64,000 bases of DNA from the NCBI GenBank assembly GCA_963841845.1, contig CAWJEG010000007.1, positions 372,001 to 436,000 on the forward strand, in the 5' to 3' direction. The notes beneath the pieces are model-generated. The model was not told the origin of the DNA, made no database searches, and saw only the letters and a list, made by a program, of their open reading frames with translations. Every line of letters starts with the position of its first letter. The first letter of the stretch is position 1. Below are positions 54,684 through 64,000 of the stretch, one piece after another. Made by a program: the position numbers and the translations under genes. Source of the DNA: CAVVGZ01 sp963841845. GTDB lineage: Bacteria > Chloroflexota > Anaerolineae > Anaerolineales > Anaerolineaceae.

Positions 54684-56354
54684 TCAACTCAGGTATTCCC
54701 TCAAGTGCCGGCTGCGGGTGGGATGGCGCAGTTTACGCAATGCCTTGGCTTCAATCTGGCGGATGCGTTCACGGGTTACATTAAAATAACGGCTTACTTC
54801 TTCAAGTGTATGATCTTTCCCATCGATTAAACCAAAGCGCAGCTCCAAAACCTGGCGCTCCCTTTCAGACAGGGCTGCCAGTGCATTCTGTACCTGTTCT
54901 CGAAGCATTTCCCTGGCCGCAGCATCCATAGGCGCCAGTGCATCATAATCTTCAATAAAATCCCCGAGCTGGCTGCTGTCTTCATCCCCAACCGGTCTCT
55001 CGAGAGATACAGGTTCCTCAGCAGATTGTAAAATGCGTTGAACTTTGGCTGTTGCCCAGGACCAACGTCGTTCCAACTCAGGATCAAGCGGTTGTTGGTT
55101 ATCTTTGGCTTTCTTGATGGCGGTAGCATCCTCTTCGGATAATATCCCGGCTTCCAGGGCAAGCTCCTCATTCGTAGCCTCCCGTCCCAGTTTTTGTACC
55201 ATGGAACGTTGTACTCGCAGCAAGCGTGTGATTGCTTCAAATAGATGCACAGGAATCCGGATTGTGCGAGCCTGCTCCGCTATGTAACGGCTGATTGACT
55301 GGCGGATCCACCAGGTGGCATATGTGCTGAACTTAAAACCGCGTGTGGGATCAAACTTAGAGACAGCCCTTAATAATCCTAGATTGCCTTCCTGAATCAA
55401 ATCCAAAAAAGAGATACCTCTGCCCAGGAAACGTTTCGCAATGCTGACAACCAGGCGCAGATTCGTACGAATGAGGGTCTGGTTTGCTTCCTCAGACCGC
55501 CAGCTGATACCTCTCATTTCTGTTGACAGATCTTTTTCTAATTGGATAATTTTTTTTATCTGGGCGAAGGATGGCAGGGTGTTTTTCTTTTGAGTAAATT
55601 TAAGGATTTTTTCAGTTGTTTGGGAAGGCAGTAAATAAAAATCTAGAAAAACCCTGAATACTTGGCGTACCAGCGTATCCCAACGGTTGTCTTTGCCCCA
55701 TTTTCCATTGTCAAGATAAGAACGCAGATAGGATGGTTCATCAAAATACCAGTTTCGGCGAAGCATCTGTGCTTCGGCAAGAATGAGGCTTAAATCCGGA
55801 GCAGAATCATCCGCAGAATATTGTTTTAAATCCAGCAAAAATTGTTCCCATGAAATACCTAAATCCTGGGCAATGAGGGTGAAGAGAGCCTGGTAATACT
55901 CTGGGTCATCCAATTTAAATTTATTTTGGCTGGCCAGGTTATGGATATGGGAATCGGCAGCAATGCGGGCTGCCAGTCGGAACTCACTATCCGCATCAAG
56001 CAAATCGATTTGACCGATTTCTTTCAAATAAAGCCGGACTGGGTCTTCCGAAAGCTCAACAGTCAGGGTTGGATCAACCAGGATCTCAAGAGGATCTTCC
56101 AGGGGGAGATCTTCCAGAAGCCAACCACCGTTCTCATCAACCATGGAAGCATGCGCATTTGTCCCCCCATCCTCACGGTCAAGCAGTTCGGGATTTTGTA
56201 GTCTCGGTTTCCTGGTTGGTCTCTTAGAGGAATTATTTCCGGAAGGATGTCCCGTTTTTATATTTTGGGTTTTCGGCATATTCTGGTTCAATGATGCTGT
56301 CTTCCTGGTTTTGGCCTTCGTGACGGTTTCTTGACCGGGGGTTTTTATCGGCAT
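54684..56354 (-). CDS. rpoD: Primary RNA polymerase sigma factor
   Basis: This sigma-70 protein of about 556 residues has a basic, low-complexity N-terminus. Region 1.2 reads DPVRLYLKEIGQIDLLDADS. Region 2 has AKRFLGRGISFLDLIQEGN and FDPTRGFKFSTYATWWIRQS. Region 3 follows, and region 4 has LRFGLIDGKDHTLEEVSRYF then NVTRERIRQIEAKALRKLR. All core-binding and -10/-35-binding segments are present. ATG 56354 is chosen over a TTG at 56378. It directly follows dnaG, so the two are probably co-transcribed. This is the dnaG-rpoD part of the macromolecular synthesis operon, without rpsU. Confidence 0.9.
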   Translation of the reverse strand: MPIKTPGQETVTKAKTRKTASLNQNMPKTQNIKTGHPSGNNSSKRPTRKPRLQNPELLDREDGGTNAHASMVDENGGWLLEDLPLEDPLEILVDPTLTVELSEDPVRLYLKEIGQIDLLDADSEFRLAARIAADSHIHNLASQNKFKLDDPEYYQALFTLIAQDLGISWEQFLLDLKQYSADDSAPDLSLILAEAQMLRRNWYFDEPSYLRSYLDNGKWGKDNRWDTLVRQVFRVFLDFYLLPSQTTEKILKFTQKKNTLPSFAQIKKIIQLEKDLSTEMRGISWRSEEANQTLIRTNLRLVVSIAKRFLGRGISFLDLIQEGNLGLLRAVSKFDPTRGFKFSTYATWWIRQSISRYIAEQARTIRIPVHLFEAITRLLRVQRSMVQKLGREATNEELALEAGILSEEDATAIKKAKDNQQPLDPELERRWSWATAKVQRILQSAEEPVSLERPVGDEDSSQLGDFIEDYDALAPMDAAAREMLREQVQNALAALSERERQVLELRFGLIDGKDHTLEEVSRYFNVTRERIRQIEAKALRKLRHPTRSRHLREYLS

Positions 56355-56381
56355 GATATTAAATATACCATAGTTCAAAAT

Positions 56382-58298
56382 TTAATCATTTTGCAGCGGT
56401 TGTCGCAGCGCTTTATCAAACTGATCTCGTTTTCTTGAATAGAAGTTAAATGTCTCTTCAATTTCCGGGATAATTATTGTTCCCCCCCCATCCTGGGACT
56501 CTTCCTGAACAAATCGTATTTGTTCAAGGGCTTCTCGGATGTGGATCAACCTCAAAGAAATGGCTGATCGATATAAGTCTTCATTTATTCTAACAGCAAC
56601 TCTATTTTCGAATTGGGTGGGTCGAATTAATTCCTGGACAAAATCATCAATTTCCACCGGATGCTTTTCCAAAATAAACTGGCGTACATCCAGTTCATCC
56701 TGTTCTAAAGCATCCTGAATCAAACCCAGCATGATTTGGTGCCTGGAAAACTCTAGATCTTTTTGACTTAACCGTTCCATCCCTGCTTTTTGTAAATTCC
56801 TGTTTAATAAGTGTAAACTATCCGGTTTGTGAAATAACAGCTGAAGAATATGGTTTTCAAGCGTGAAAGTTCGCTGGCCTGGTGTACTAAATCCGGATAT
56901 CCGGTCAGCCGCCTGCGGTGATCGTTTCCGCCCGGAGATCCTTTTATTTGCGGGGAAAGAATTCAATGCAAAAGAAACAAGACTGCGTTCATCAATCTTC
57001 AATAATCTCGATAACTGCTGCCGGTAAGCATCCCGTTCAATTGGATTGGGCAAATCTTCTATCAGCGGCAGCACCTTTTCAGCAATTTTACTTTTCTCTT
57101 TTGGATCATTGAGGTCCTTATCGGCTGCCAGAGTCTGCATCACATGCATGACAATGGGTTTGGCAGCGCTCAATATCTTTTTCCATTCTTCGGGATCTCG
57201 GAGAACAACTTCATCCGGGTCCATCCCTTCAGGAAGGGTTGTCACTCGCAGATCCGCATCGAGGCGTGCTTCTTGCTTTAACAAGCCGCCCGCATCGAAA
57301 CTGATTTCATTGGACCTGTCAAGAGCCTGGCGGGCAACTTCCAGCCCACGCATCGTTGCTTTTTCTCCGGCAGCATCAGCATCGAGGGCAAGGACAATTT
57401 TTCGGGAGAGGTGTTTAAGTTGTTGGAGTTGATCCTCAGTCAACGCTGTTCCCATTGGGGAAACGGTGTTGTTAAAACCAGCCTGGTGAAGCAGGATTAC
57501 ATCCAGATACCCCTCAACGATCACCACCTGATCTTGACTTCGGATCATTTTACGCGCCAGGTCAAGTCCATAAAGCAGCCGGCTTTTATCAAACAGAATG
57601 GTTTGCGGGGAATTTAAGAATTTTGGAATATCCTCAGGATCCAGAATACGTGCTCCAAATCCTGCCATACGGCCGCGTCCATCCCGGATCGGGAACATGA
57701 TCCGGTTTCGAAACCGGTCATAAAAACCACTTTCATCGCTTCTTTCAGTGATTAATCCGGCCTGATTAAGTTCTTCCACACTGTAACCCCTGGATATGAA
57801 ATGCTGCAGGAGTGCATCCCAGGAGTTCAGCGCATAACCCAACCCAAACGTCTCGATTGTTTTTGTTTCAAGCCCTCTTTTTTCTAAATACTCCAATGCC
57901 CTCTTGCCGGAGGGGTTGCTTACAAGATGATGGTGAAAATAGGTTACAGTCTCTTCCAGTAATGTGAGTAAACGACTCTCTTCTTCTTCCAGGGCAACTT
58001 TTTCTGGAGTAAGAGGTTCGAGGATGATACCTGCCCTTAAAGCCAATTCTTCAAGGGCCTGGTGAAAATCCCAGCCCTCTTTTTTCATGACATATCCAAA
58101 TATATCGCCGCCTTCATTACATTGTCCAAAGCAGCGCCAGGTCCCCGATTCTGGAAATACTGCAAATGCAGGTGTGCGTGTATTCGTGTGAAATGGACAG
58201 AAACCGCTGTAGTTCTTGCCTGCTCTCCGCAGCTTCACGGTTTCCGAGACTAGATCGACGATATTGATACGCGCTTTTATCTCGTCAACAGCTGTCAT
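56382..58298 (-). CDS. dnaG: DNA primase
   Basis: This 638-residue primase makes RNA primers at the replication fork. The zinc-binding domain has FCPFHTNTRTPAFAV with Cys 34 and His 37, and WRCFGQCNEGGD with Cys 56 and Cys 60; the last pair has one extra residue between the Cys compared with CFGC. The RNA polymerase core includes FRNRIMFPIRDGRGRMAGFG, and the TOPRIM part has VVIVEGYLDVILLHQAG and ALDADAAGEKA. The C-terminal helicase-binding region is divergent. It stops 4 bp before the rpoD frame. Confidence 0.93.
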   Translation of the reverse strand: MTAVDEIKARINIVDLVSETVKLRRAGKNYSGFCPFHTNTRTPAFAVFPESGTWRCFGQCNEGGDIFGYVMKKEGWDFHQALEELALRAGIILEPLTPEKVALEEEESRLLTLLEETVTYFHHHLVSNPSGKRALEYLEKRGLETKTIETFGLGYALNSWDALLQHFISRGYSVEELNQAGLITERSDESGFYDRFRNRIMFPIRDGRGRMAGFGARILDPEDIPKFLNSPQTILFDKSRLLYGLDLARKMIRSQDQVVIVEGYLDVILLHQAGFNNTVSPMGTALTEDQLQQLKHLSRKIVLALDADAAGEKATMRGLEVARQALDRSNEISFDAGGLLKQEARLDADLRVTTLPEGMDPDEVVLRDPEEWKKILSAAKPIVMHVMQTLAADKDLNDPKEKSKIAEKVLPLIEDLPNPIERDAYRQQLSRLLKIDERSLVSFALNSFPANKRISGRKRSPQAADRISGFSTPGQRTFTLENHILQLLFHKPDSLHLLNRNLQKAGMERLSQKDLEFSRHQIMLGLIQDALEQDELDVRQFILEKHPVEIDDFVQELIRPTQFENRVAVRINEDLYRSAISLRLIHIREALEQIRFVQEESQDGGGTIIIPEIEETFNFYSRKRDQFDKALRQPLQND

Positions 58299-58528
58299 CT
58301 TATAACATCCATGGCGGTTTCCTGTCCCGGGGGAATGGAATAAGGATTTCTTGCCGGTTCACAAGAGGCAGTCCAACATAGATTCTATGAATTATCTTCA
58401 TTTATTGCTGAATTCCGTTATCATTGTGTGTGATTTATTATAGTAGAATACTCCCTGATTCATGGCAGGTTCATGAACAATCTTCACTGTCTATCCAGAA
58501 GACACTACTGTTTATAAATGGAATATTG

Positions 58529-58867
58529 ATGGTTGAGAACCCTCGAATAAAACGAGAAAAAAGAACAATGCAGGCCATGATGGCTCTTTATTGCAGGCAT
58601 CACCATCCCTCGAATGGCAGCCTTTGTCAAGATTGTACTGAATTACTGGAATATGCCAATCAAAGAATTGATTTGTGTCCTTACCAGGAAAATAAACCAA
58701 CCTGTAAAATATGCCCGATCCACTGTTATAAATCTGATCCTCGGGAAGAAATCAGAAAGGTAATGCGCTATTCCGGTCCCCGCCTCATTCTGTACCATCC
58801 TGTCCTCACTTTGATGCACCTGCTGGATGGAAAACAAAAACCTCTCCGGGTAAAAAGGAGAGGTTAA
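58529..58867 (+). CDS. YgbA-type Cys-rich protein (nitrous-oxide-stimulated promoter family)
   Basis: This protein of about 112 residues resembles the YgbA_NO family. It begins MVENPRIKREKRTMQAMMAL and contains YCRHHH, LCQDCTELLEYA, RIDLCPYQENKPTCKICPIH and CY, followed by REEIRKVMRYSGPRLILYHP. The conserved Cys array suggests an iron-sulfur or metal site. The E. coli relative is induced by nitric oxide stress; the family name is historical. ATG 58529 is chosen over a longer upstream frame. It is divergent from dnaG. A terminator for the opposite strand overlaps its 3' end. Confidence 0.75.
   Translation: MVENPRIKREKRTMQAMMALYCRHHHPSNGSLCQDCTELLEYANQRIDLCPYQENKPTCKICPIHCYKSDPREEIRKVMRYSGPRLILYHPVLTLMHLLDGKQKPLRVKRRG
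58830..58865 (-). terminator. Intrinsic terminator after glyQS
   Basis: On the minus strand AACCTCTCC pairs with GGAGAGGTT (9 bp), followed by TTTGTTTT. It lies about 36 bp past the glycyl-tRNA synthetase stop, and overlaps the last codons of the convergent YgbA-type gene. Confidence 0.75.
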
Positions 58868-58900
58868 TTCCCTGAATCTGAATGGATCAACGGGTAATAA

Positions 58901-61900
58901 TTAAAATCCTTCCAGGTAGGACAGGGCTGCCACACCATCTGTCATGCTGGAAATGCGTTGTAAAAGTCCCAAACGGTTTTGGCTCAGCCTGGCATCATCT
59001 GCCATTACCAGCACTTCATTAAAAAATTGGTTAATAGCCGGGATTAAACCAACAATAATTTGCATCACTTCATCTACACTGCCTTTTTCACGGGGGGTCA
59101 TCTCAGCCTGAAGAATGCCCTGATAAAGGGTCTTTTCTGCCATTTCTACCAGCAAGCCTGGATCAACCGAAAAGATTTCTCCTTGATCCCTTGTAATTCG
59201 GACACATCGCGAGTAGGCTGGTAGTATTTCCATCCAGTTTTCTCTCTCTACCCACCTGCCCAACTGTTCTACCGCCTTGAAGGCAGCAGCGGGATTGGTT
59301 TTTTGCGCCGCCAAAACCGCCGATACCACATCATGCCGGTTCCCTGCATCGATCAGCATATTAAATAATCGCATGGAGATAAACTCCACACAATCATCCA
59401 GTATCTGGGAGGGGGCATCTATGGGTATTTGGTCAAGCGCCTTTTCCAGCCCGCTGCGAATATCAAAATCAAGATTCCATTCGATCAGGCTCTGAACCAG
59501 GCCTAACGCCGCCCGCCGCAGCCCAAATGGATCTTTATTACTGCTGGGAGCTAATCCGGCTGCAAATAACCCGGCCAGGGAGTCCAGGCGGTCAGCCAGG
59601 CCGACAATCAAACCGGGCATTGTCTTTGGTCCAGCATCCCCTGAAAAGCGTGGCAGGTAATGCTCACGTATCGCCGCAGCAACATCTGCACTCTCACCAG
59701 ACTTCAATGCATAGAATTGTCCCATCACACCCTGTAAAGATGTCATTTCAACTACCATATGGGTTACTAGATCTGCTTTGCATAACAGTGCTGCCCGCTC
59801 CACGGCAGTGTTCATCTGCTCATCCTGGTCATTTGCGGGATTTAGCTGCCTGGATAATGTCTGGATCCGCTTTGTTTTTTCCAGCATGGAACCCAACTTA
59901 TGCTGGAAGGTCAGTGTGGATAGCCGGGGTAGAAAATCTTCCAGTTTTTGTTTCAAATCTTCCATGATAAAAAACGCCGCATCAGAGAACCTGGCATTTA
60001 TCACCTGCTCATTGCCATCAACAACGGTATCCAGATATTCCCTGTCCCCATTCCGCACCGTAATGAAGTATGGCAGTAAATCTCCATTCTTTGCTTGAAC
60101 CGGGAAGTACCGCTGATGTTTCTTCATGACTGAAACCAGAACTTCCTTAGGGAGAGTGAGGTGTTCTTGCTTAAATGTTCCTAATGCAGCGGTAGGTGCC
60201 TCCACCAGGTTGGCGACCTCTTCCAGCAAACTTTCATCAAGCTCCTGGATTCCTCCGGCATCCGCCATAAGCAGCAGAACCTGGTCCTTAATGGCCGCCT
60301 TGCGCACCTCCGGATCAAGGATAATGCCCTGGCTGGATAATTTTTGAAAGTAGTACCCGGCATTCCGGACAATAAACTCACCAGGTTCGTGAAAACGCAA
60401 TCCGCGCGTTGATGCACCGGAATTTAACCCGGCATAGGTGAAATGGATCACCTGTTCCCCATAAAGGGCTAGCAGCCATCGAATAGGACGCGAGAATGTC
60501 ACATTGCTCGTATTCCAGCGAATATTCCTTTCAAAACGCAAACTCTCTATCAGTGCTGGTAGTTCCGTCGACAGTACCTGGATGGTTGGTTGACCTTGTT
60601 GGTGGACAGTGGCAACAACATAACTGCCTCCATCCATTTCACGAACCTCAAGATCATTTACACCAATTCCTTTGCTCTGGGCAAATCCTACGGCTGCCTT
60701 CGTCGGTTTTCCTTCAGCATCGTAAGCACGGCTGGCGGGAGGACCCTTGATAATCGAGAGGTTATCTTTTTGATGGGAGTTTAAATTCGTTACATGAATT
60801 ACCAGCCGCCGGGGTGTGCCGGTAACTTCAACTGTGTCATATCGGAGGCGAAGATCGGCAAATAATTCGGGAATTCGGGTTTTTAGCTGCTCCAGTGCAG
60901 ATTTAAGGTCTCCTACCGGGAGTTCTTCCGTCCCTATCTCCAACAGGAAGGATTCCTTGCTTTCAGATTGAAGATGATTACTCACAATAGCCTGGTGGGG
61001 TGCGGATAATTTCTCATTGGATTGGTCTTTTTTGTACCAGGGGAATCCGAGATTCTTGCGCTGTTCCAGGTAGGCTTCAGCACTCTTTCGTGACAGATCG
61101 CGCATTCTGCGGAAATATTGCTGCCGTTCAGTTACCCCAATTGCCCCGCGTGTATCAAGGATATTAAACGTGTGGGAACACTTCAGGATATAATCATGCG
61201 CCGGAAGTACCAGTCCATTTTCCAGGGTAGCCAGGGCTTCCCCTTCAAACAGATCAAACATCTTGCGCAGGCGGTCAATATCACCAATCTCAAAGTAATA
61301 TTTACTGTGTTCCTCTTCTGCCTGCAGGTTTACATCCCCATATGTCCGGTCGGGACTCCAAACGATTTCACGGAAATTGCGGACATGCTGTAGTGTCAAA
61401 GCGATGCGTTCCAGACCATAGGTAATCTCAACCGAGGGGGTTTCCAGTGTGATGCCTCCCGCTTGCTGGAAGTATGTATATTGGGTGATCTCCTGACCAT
61501 CCAACCATACTTCCCAACCCAGACCCCATGCTCCCAGGGCGGGTGATTCCCAGTTATCCTCAACAAAACGGATGTCATGCTTTCGCGGATCTATCCCAAG
61601 CGCTTCCAGTGATTTTAAATATATTTCTTGCGGATTACCCGGGTCCGGCTTTAAGATGACCTGGAATTGGTAATGCTGTTGTAAACGATTGGGATTTTCT
61701 CCATATCGGCCGTCATCCGGGCGGATGGATGGTTCTACATATCCTACTTTCCACGGTTCCGGACCAAGCACACGGAAATATGTTGCCGGGTTATAAGTCC
61801 CGGCTCCAACCTGGGTGTAGTATGGCTGCCATATTAAGCAGCCTTGTTCCGCCCAGAAATGCTGCAGATTCATCATAATTGATTGAAAAAGGATCGATTC

Positions 61901-61906
61901 TTTCAT
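58901..61906 (-). CDS. glyQS: Glycyl-tRNA synthetase, fused alpha and beta subunits
   Basis: This protein of about 1001 residues joins the two subunits of the bacterial heterotetrameric GlyRS. The alpha part (to about residue 300) has LIWQPYYTQVGAGTYNPATY, GPEPWKVGYVEPSIRPDDGR and RYGENPNRLQQHYQFQVILK. A linker of about 30 residues leads to the beta part, starting SFLLEIGTEELPVGD, with the HD-like and anticodon-binding regions. ATG 61906 follows TTGGAG and matches the usual alpha-subunit start; the frame is open to 62008. Fused GlyRS genes are known from several bacterial lineages. It is the last gene of a minus-strand group with recO, cdd and a CBS protein. Confidence 0.92.
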   Translation of the reverse strand: MKESILFQSIMMNLQHFWAEQGCLIWQPYYTQVGAGTYNPATYFRVLGPEPWKVGYVEPSIRPDDGRYGENPNRLQQHYQFQVILKPDPGNPQEIYLKSLEALGIDPRKHDIRFVEDNWESPALGAWGLGWEVWLDGQEITQYTYFQQAGGITLETPSVEITYGLERIALTLQHVRNFREIVWSPDRTYGDVNLQAEEEHSKYYFEIGDIDRLRKMFDLFEGEALATLENGLVLPAHDYILKCSHTFNILDTRGAIGVTERQQYFRRMRDLSRKSAEAYLEQRKNLGFPWYKKDQSNEKLSAPHQAIVSNHLQSESKESFLLEIGTEELPVGDLKSALEQLKTRIPELFADLRLRYDTVEVTGTPRRLVIHVTNLNSHQKDNLSIIKGPPASRAYDAEGKPTKAAVGFAQSKGIGVNDLEVREMDGGSYVVATVHQQGQPTIQVLSTELPALIESLRFERNIRWNTSNVTFSRPIRWLLALYGEQVIHFTYAGLNSGASTRGLRFHEPGEFIVRNAGYYFQKLSSQGIILDPEVRKAAIKDQVLLLMADAGGIQELDESLLEEVANLVEAPTAALGTFKQEHLTLPKEVLVSVMKKHQRYFPVQAKNGDLLPYFITVRNGDREYLDTVVDGNEQVINARFSDAAFFIMEDLKQKLEDFLPRLSTLTFQHKLGSMLEKTKRIQTLSRQLNPANDQDEQMNTAVERAALLCKADLVTHMVVEMTSLQGVMGQFYALKSGESADVAAAIREHYLPRFSGDAGPKTMPGLIVGLADRLDSLAGLFAAGLAPSSNKDPFGLRRAALGLVQSLIEWNLDFDIRSGLEKALDQIPIDAPSQILDDCVEFISMRLFNMLIDAGNRHDVVSAVLAAQKTNPAAAFKAVEQLGRWVERENWMEILPAYSRCVRITRDQGEIFSVDPGLLVEMAEKTLYQGILQAEMTPREKGSVDEVMQIIVGLIPAINQFFNEVLVMADDARLSQNRLGLLQRISSMTDGVAALSYLEGF

Positions 61907-62051
61907 AAAAACTCCAAAATAACTGCATTGTGTTCCCAGGATGTGAAGGACATTATACCATCCATAAAAATCCCTAAAATCGCCGGTGCAGGAGATATCG
62001 TAATGCACAATTATTAACGAATATTCTTAGAAATGGGATTCGTGGCTTATC

Positions 62052-62822
62052 TTACGTTTTGTAGAAACTACGAATTTCCTTTAAAAACGATGGGGAGTTG
62101 AGATTTCTTTCTAACAAAAAAGTGAAATAGGCTTCCAGGTGTTGTTCAATTTCAGCCTGGATGGGGGGTGCTACACTGGCTCGCACCGTATCCTTGTAAG
62201 AACTTCGCTGAAAATGGCGTAGGTATTTTAATGCCTGCATAGAAATCGGGACTGCTGTGCTGCGCCCATGCCCACAGTTCGGGCATAAAATTCCCCCATC
62301 TAAAAAGGATACGAATTGGTCCTGGGCGGTGATTTCTGATTGGCAGTTTACACAATTAAAAAGCTGGAGGCGGAATCCCAGGAGGTCGAGCAGCCTCATT
62401 TCATAATAGAGGAGGGGATGGAAGAGGATATCCTCTTTTTCCAGCCGGGAAAGCGTTTCCACGATTAATTTGTATAGAACCTGGTTTTCACCATCCTCCG
62501 GGATAAATCGATCCACCAGTTCTATCACAAACGCCGCATGGGCTGTCCTGATAAGATCATTACCCAGCTCTGAAAAAAGGTCCAGGGCTTCCGCCTGGGT
62601 GACAATCCACAGATCTCTCCCCTTTGCTAAAATCAACGCTACCCGCGTAAAAGGCTCTAGGTGCCCGCTTTTTCTTGAATGCAGCCGCCGTATCCCCTTG
62701 GCAATTGCCCGTTGTTTACCCCCTTCTTTCGTAAAAAGTACCAAAATGCGGTCCGCTTCACCCCAATCGGTATGGCGCAGGACCACTCCTTCAGTTTTTA
62801 ACACATGGACATTTTTTATCAT
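62052..62822 (-). CDS. recO: DNA repair protein RecO
   Basis: This 256-residue recombination mediator acts with RecR to load RecA. The N-terminal OB fold shows TEGVVLRHTDWGEADRILVL and GIRRLHSRKSGHLEPFTRV. A zinc site is formed by CVNCQSE and CPNCGHG, and the C-terminal helical domain includes LKYLRHFQRSSY. Length and layout are normal. It lies 50 bp downstream of cdd and 145 bp upstream of glyQS. Confidence 0.92.
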   Translation of the reverse strand: MIKNVHVLKTEGVVLRHTDWGEADRILVLFTKEGGKQRAIAKGIRRLHSRKSGHLEPFTRVALILAKGRDLWIVTQAEALDLFSELGNDLIRTAHAAFVIELVDRFIPEDGENQVLYKLIVETLSRLEKEDILFHPLLYYEMRLLDLLGFRLQLFNCVNCQSEITAQDQFVSFLDGGILCPNCGHGRSTAVPISMQALKYLRHFQRSSYKDTVRASVAPPIQAEIEQHLEAYFTFLLERNLNSPSFLKEIRSFYKT

Positions 62823-62872
62823 GGGTACCCTGGAAAGGGTAATTTTCAGAGGCCTTGATGCAGATTGTTTGT

Positions 62873-63286
62873 CTAATCTTCCGTTATCAGGTCTTCAGGC
62901 TGAAATGCAAAAGGAAGCAGTTGGCGAACCGTGGTTTCCGTAACGACCTCTCCCTTTCGATTAGCAATTATAACAACCAGATCGAGACCAAACTCTGCCA
63001 TTACCTGGCGGCATGCCCCGCAGGGGGAACCTCCATTATCTGTCACAACTGCACAGGCAACAAACTGGCGCTCCCCTTCTGCAATAGCCTTAAATATGGC
63101 GGACCTTTCGGCACAAATTCCGGAAGGATAGGCGGCATTCTCAACATTAACCCCGGTATATATTTTCCCTGATGGGGTTAGAATGGCAGCTCCAACCGGA
63201 TAATGAGAATAAGGCGCATAAGCATGTTCACGGACGGAAACCGCCGCCTCAATGAGATTTTTTTTATCACCAGCTTCAACTTTCAT
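62873..63286 (-). CDS. cdd: Cytidine deaminase
   Basis: This 137-residue homotetrameric-type enzyme deaminates cytidine and deoxycytidine in pyrimidine salvage. The zinc site is complete: ICAERSAIFKA with Cys 58 and catalytic Glu 60, and PCGACRQVMAEF with Cys 89 and Cys 92. The N-terminus HAYAPYSHYPVGAAI is canonical. It overlaps the upstream CBS-domain gene by 11 bp. Confidence 0.95.
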   Translation of the reverse strand: MKVEAGDKKNLIEAAVSVREHAYAPYSHYPVGAAILTPSGKIYTGVNVENAAYPSGICAERSAIFKAIAEGERQFVACAVVTDNGGSPCGACRQVMAEFGLDLVVIIANRKGEVVTETTVRQLLPFAFQPEDLITED

Positions 63287-64000
63287 CTATTTGTTCCTCG
63301 CCCTCATTTACAGCAGGTTTCCGCAGGGCGCGCACCAGGCGAATGCGCCGGCCGCTTACTTGTTCCACGGTCAATATCCACCCATCTACCCCGACAACCT
63401 CACCGCCAACAGGCACCCGCCCTACCTTACCGTAGATGAAGCCGCCCAGTGTATCTGCATTATCGGTGGGCAGCTCGGTTCCCACCAGATCATTAAAATC
63501 ATCCAGGTCTATTCTTCCATGGAATAAATACTCATCAGAACTGATTTGCTGGTAAACCATTTCTTCGCTTTGATCATATTCATCCCTGATCTCACCTACG
63601 ATCTCTTCGACTATGTCTTCCAGTGTAACCAGTCCTGCCATTCCCCCATATTCATCGATCACAATTGCAATATGAACACCACGGGCTTGCATCTCTCGCA
63701 GCATTTCATCCACTTTTTTTGCTTCGGGAACGAAAAATGCCGGGCGCAGCAATTCACGGATGGTAAGGTTGGAATCCTGCCCCCTTAAGCCTATCTTTAA
63801 TAAATCCTTCGCATATAAAATGCCAACAATGTTATCAATCGTTTCCTCATAAACCGGTACCCGCGAATGGCCGGAAAGCATCATTGCGTCAATTGTCTCG
63901 GGGATGGACGTGTCCACTGACAGGGCAACAACGTCAATGCGCGGTACCATGATTTCCCGGCACAATGTATCCCCAAACTGCAGGATGGAATAAATCATCT
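63276..64000 (-). CDS. CBS-domain CNNM/CorC (HlyC-type) protein, 5' end outside window
   Basis: The last 240 or so residues of a membrane protein of the HlyC/CorC/CNNM type are visible. The segment FGDTLCREIMVPRIDVVALS marks the start of the CBS pair, with SRVPVYEETIDNIVGILYAK. HIAIVIDEYGGMAGLVTLED follows, then EEIVGEIRDEYD and the C-terminal CorC_HlyC domain (VGTELPTDNADTLGGFIYGK). The membrane domain lies beyond the right edge. Such proteins are linked to Mg2+/Co2+ transport or sensing. It leads the group with cdd, recO and glyQS. Confidence 0.88.
   Translation of the reverse strand, partial: MIYSILQFGDTLCREIMVPRIDVVALSVDTSIPETIDAMMLSGHSRVPVYEETIDNIVGILYAKDLLKIGLRGQDSNLTIRELLRPAFFVPEAKKVDEMLREMQARGVHIAIVIDEYGGMAGLVTLEDIVEEIVGEIRDEYDQSEEMVYQQISSDEYLFHGRIDLDDFNDLVGTELPTDNADTLGGFIYGKVGRVPVGGEVVGVDGWILTVEQVSGRRIRLVRALRKPAVNEGEEQIDES

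Noticed and set aside
1..64000. CRISPR array, prophage or insertion sequence
   Set aside because: No regularly spaced direct repeats, transposase, integrase or phage structural genes were seen.

Overview
The window looks like a chromosomal segment of a Chloroflexota bacterium, most likely class Anaerolineae. This is inference from gene content: a bacterial 14-subunit complex I operon, a fused alpha-beta glycyl-tRNA synthetase, a bacterial dnaG-rpoD pair, and a mevalonate cluster whose HMG-CoA synthase, thiolase and DUF35 protein are of the archaeal type. No rRNA, tRNA, CRISPR array, transposase or integrase was recognised.

Region 1 (about 0.35-18.4 kb) is an accessory region. It holds short, mostly single-gene units, nearly all on the minus strand: TfoX-like, DJ-1/PfpI, VOC, DinB-like, DUF4256, DUF4287, DUF7000, dienelactone hydrolase and RibD-like reductase. 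Noncoding spacers of 250-800 bp separate many of them. Six genes here are broken by frameshifts, one is a gene remnant, and an eighth is frameshifted near its C-terminus. No gene after 17.7 kb shows an obvious break. The spacers carry a dispersed composite element (a short conserved block, a spacer and a terminator hairpin) in four full and two partial copies. A divergent CPBP protease / winged-helix regulator pair with a 36-bp near-palindrome lies at 2.8-4.5 kb. A GC-richer operon for a B12-type radical SAM enzyme, a GNAT-like protein and an amino-acid permease lies at 13.3-17.0 kb.

Region 2 (18.7-23.1 kb, minus strand) encodes the upper mevalonate pathway: class II HMG-CoA reductase, archaeal-type HMG-CoA synthase, a thiolase homologue and a DUF35 Zn-ribbon/OB-fold protein. 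The thiolase has Asp where the nucleophilic Cys should be.

Region 3 (23.3-39.8 kb) contains PhzF, a GT-C-like membrane glycosyltransferase, and a plus-strand run of eight genes: sugar epimerase, alkyladenine glycosylase, bactofilin, a CPBP homologue without its His ligands, a prolyl-tRNA-synthetase-like protein with eroded catalytic motifs, a DegT aminotransferase, a PH-like membrane protein and a DUF92 protein. After these come an SH3 protein, a flavin reductase, two tandem aldo-keto reductases (one fused to a DUF3052-like domain), a secreted SUMF1-fold protein and a small nucleotidyltransferase.

Region 4 (39.9-54.5 kb, minus strand) is a complete nuoA-N operon for a proton-pumping NADH:quinone oxidoreductase. 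Region 5 (54.7-64 kb) is housekeeping: dnaG-rpoD, a YgbA-type Cys-rich protein, and a minus-strand CBS/CorC protein, cdd, recO and fused glyQS. The CBS gene runs off the right edge of the window.
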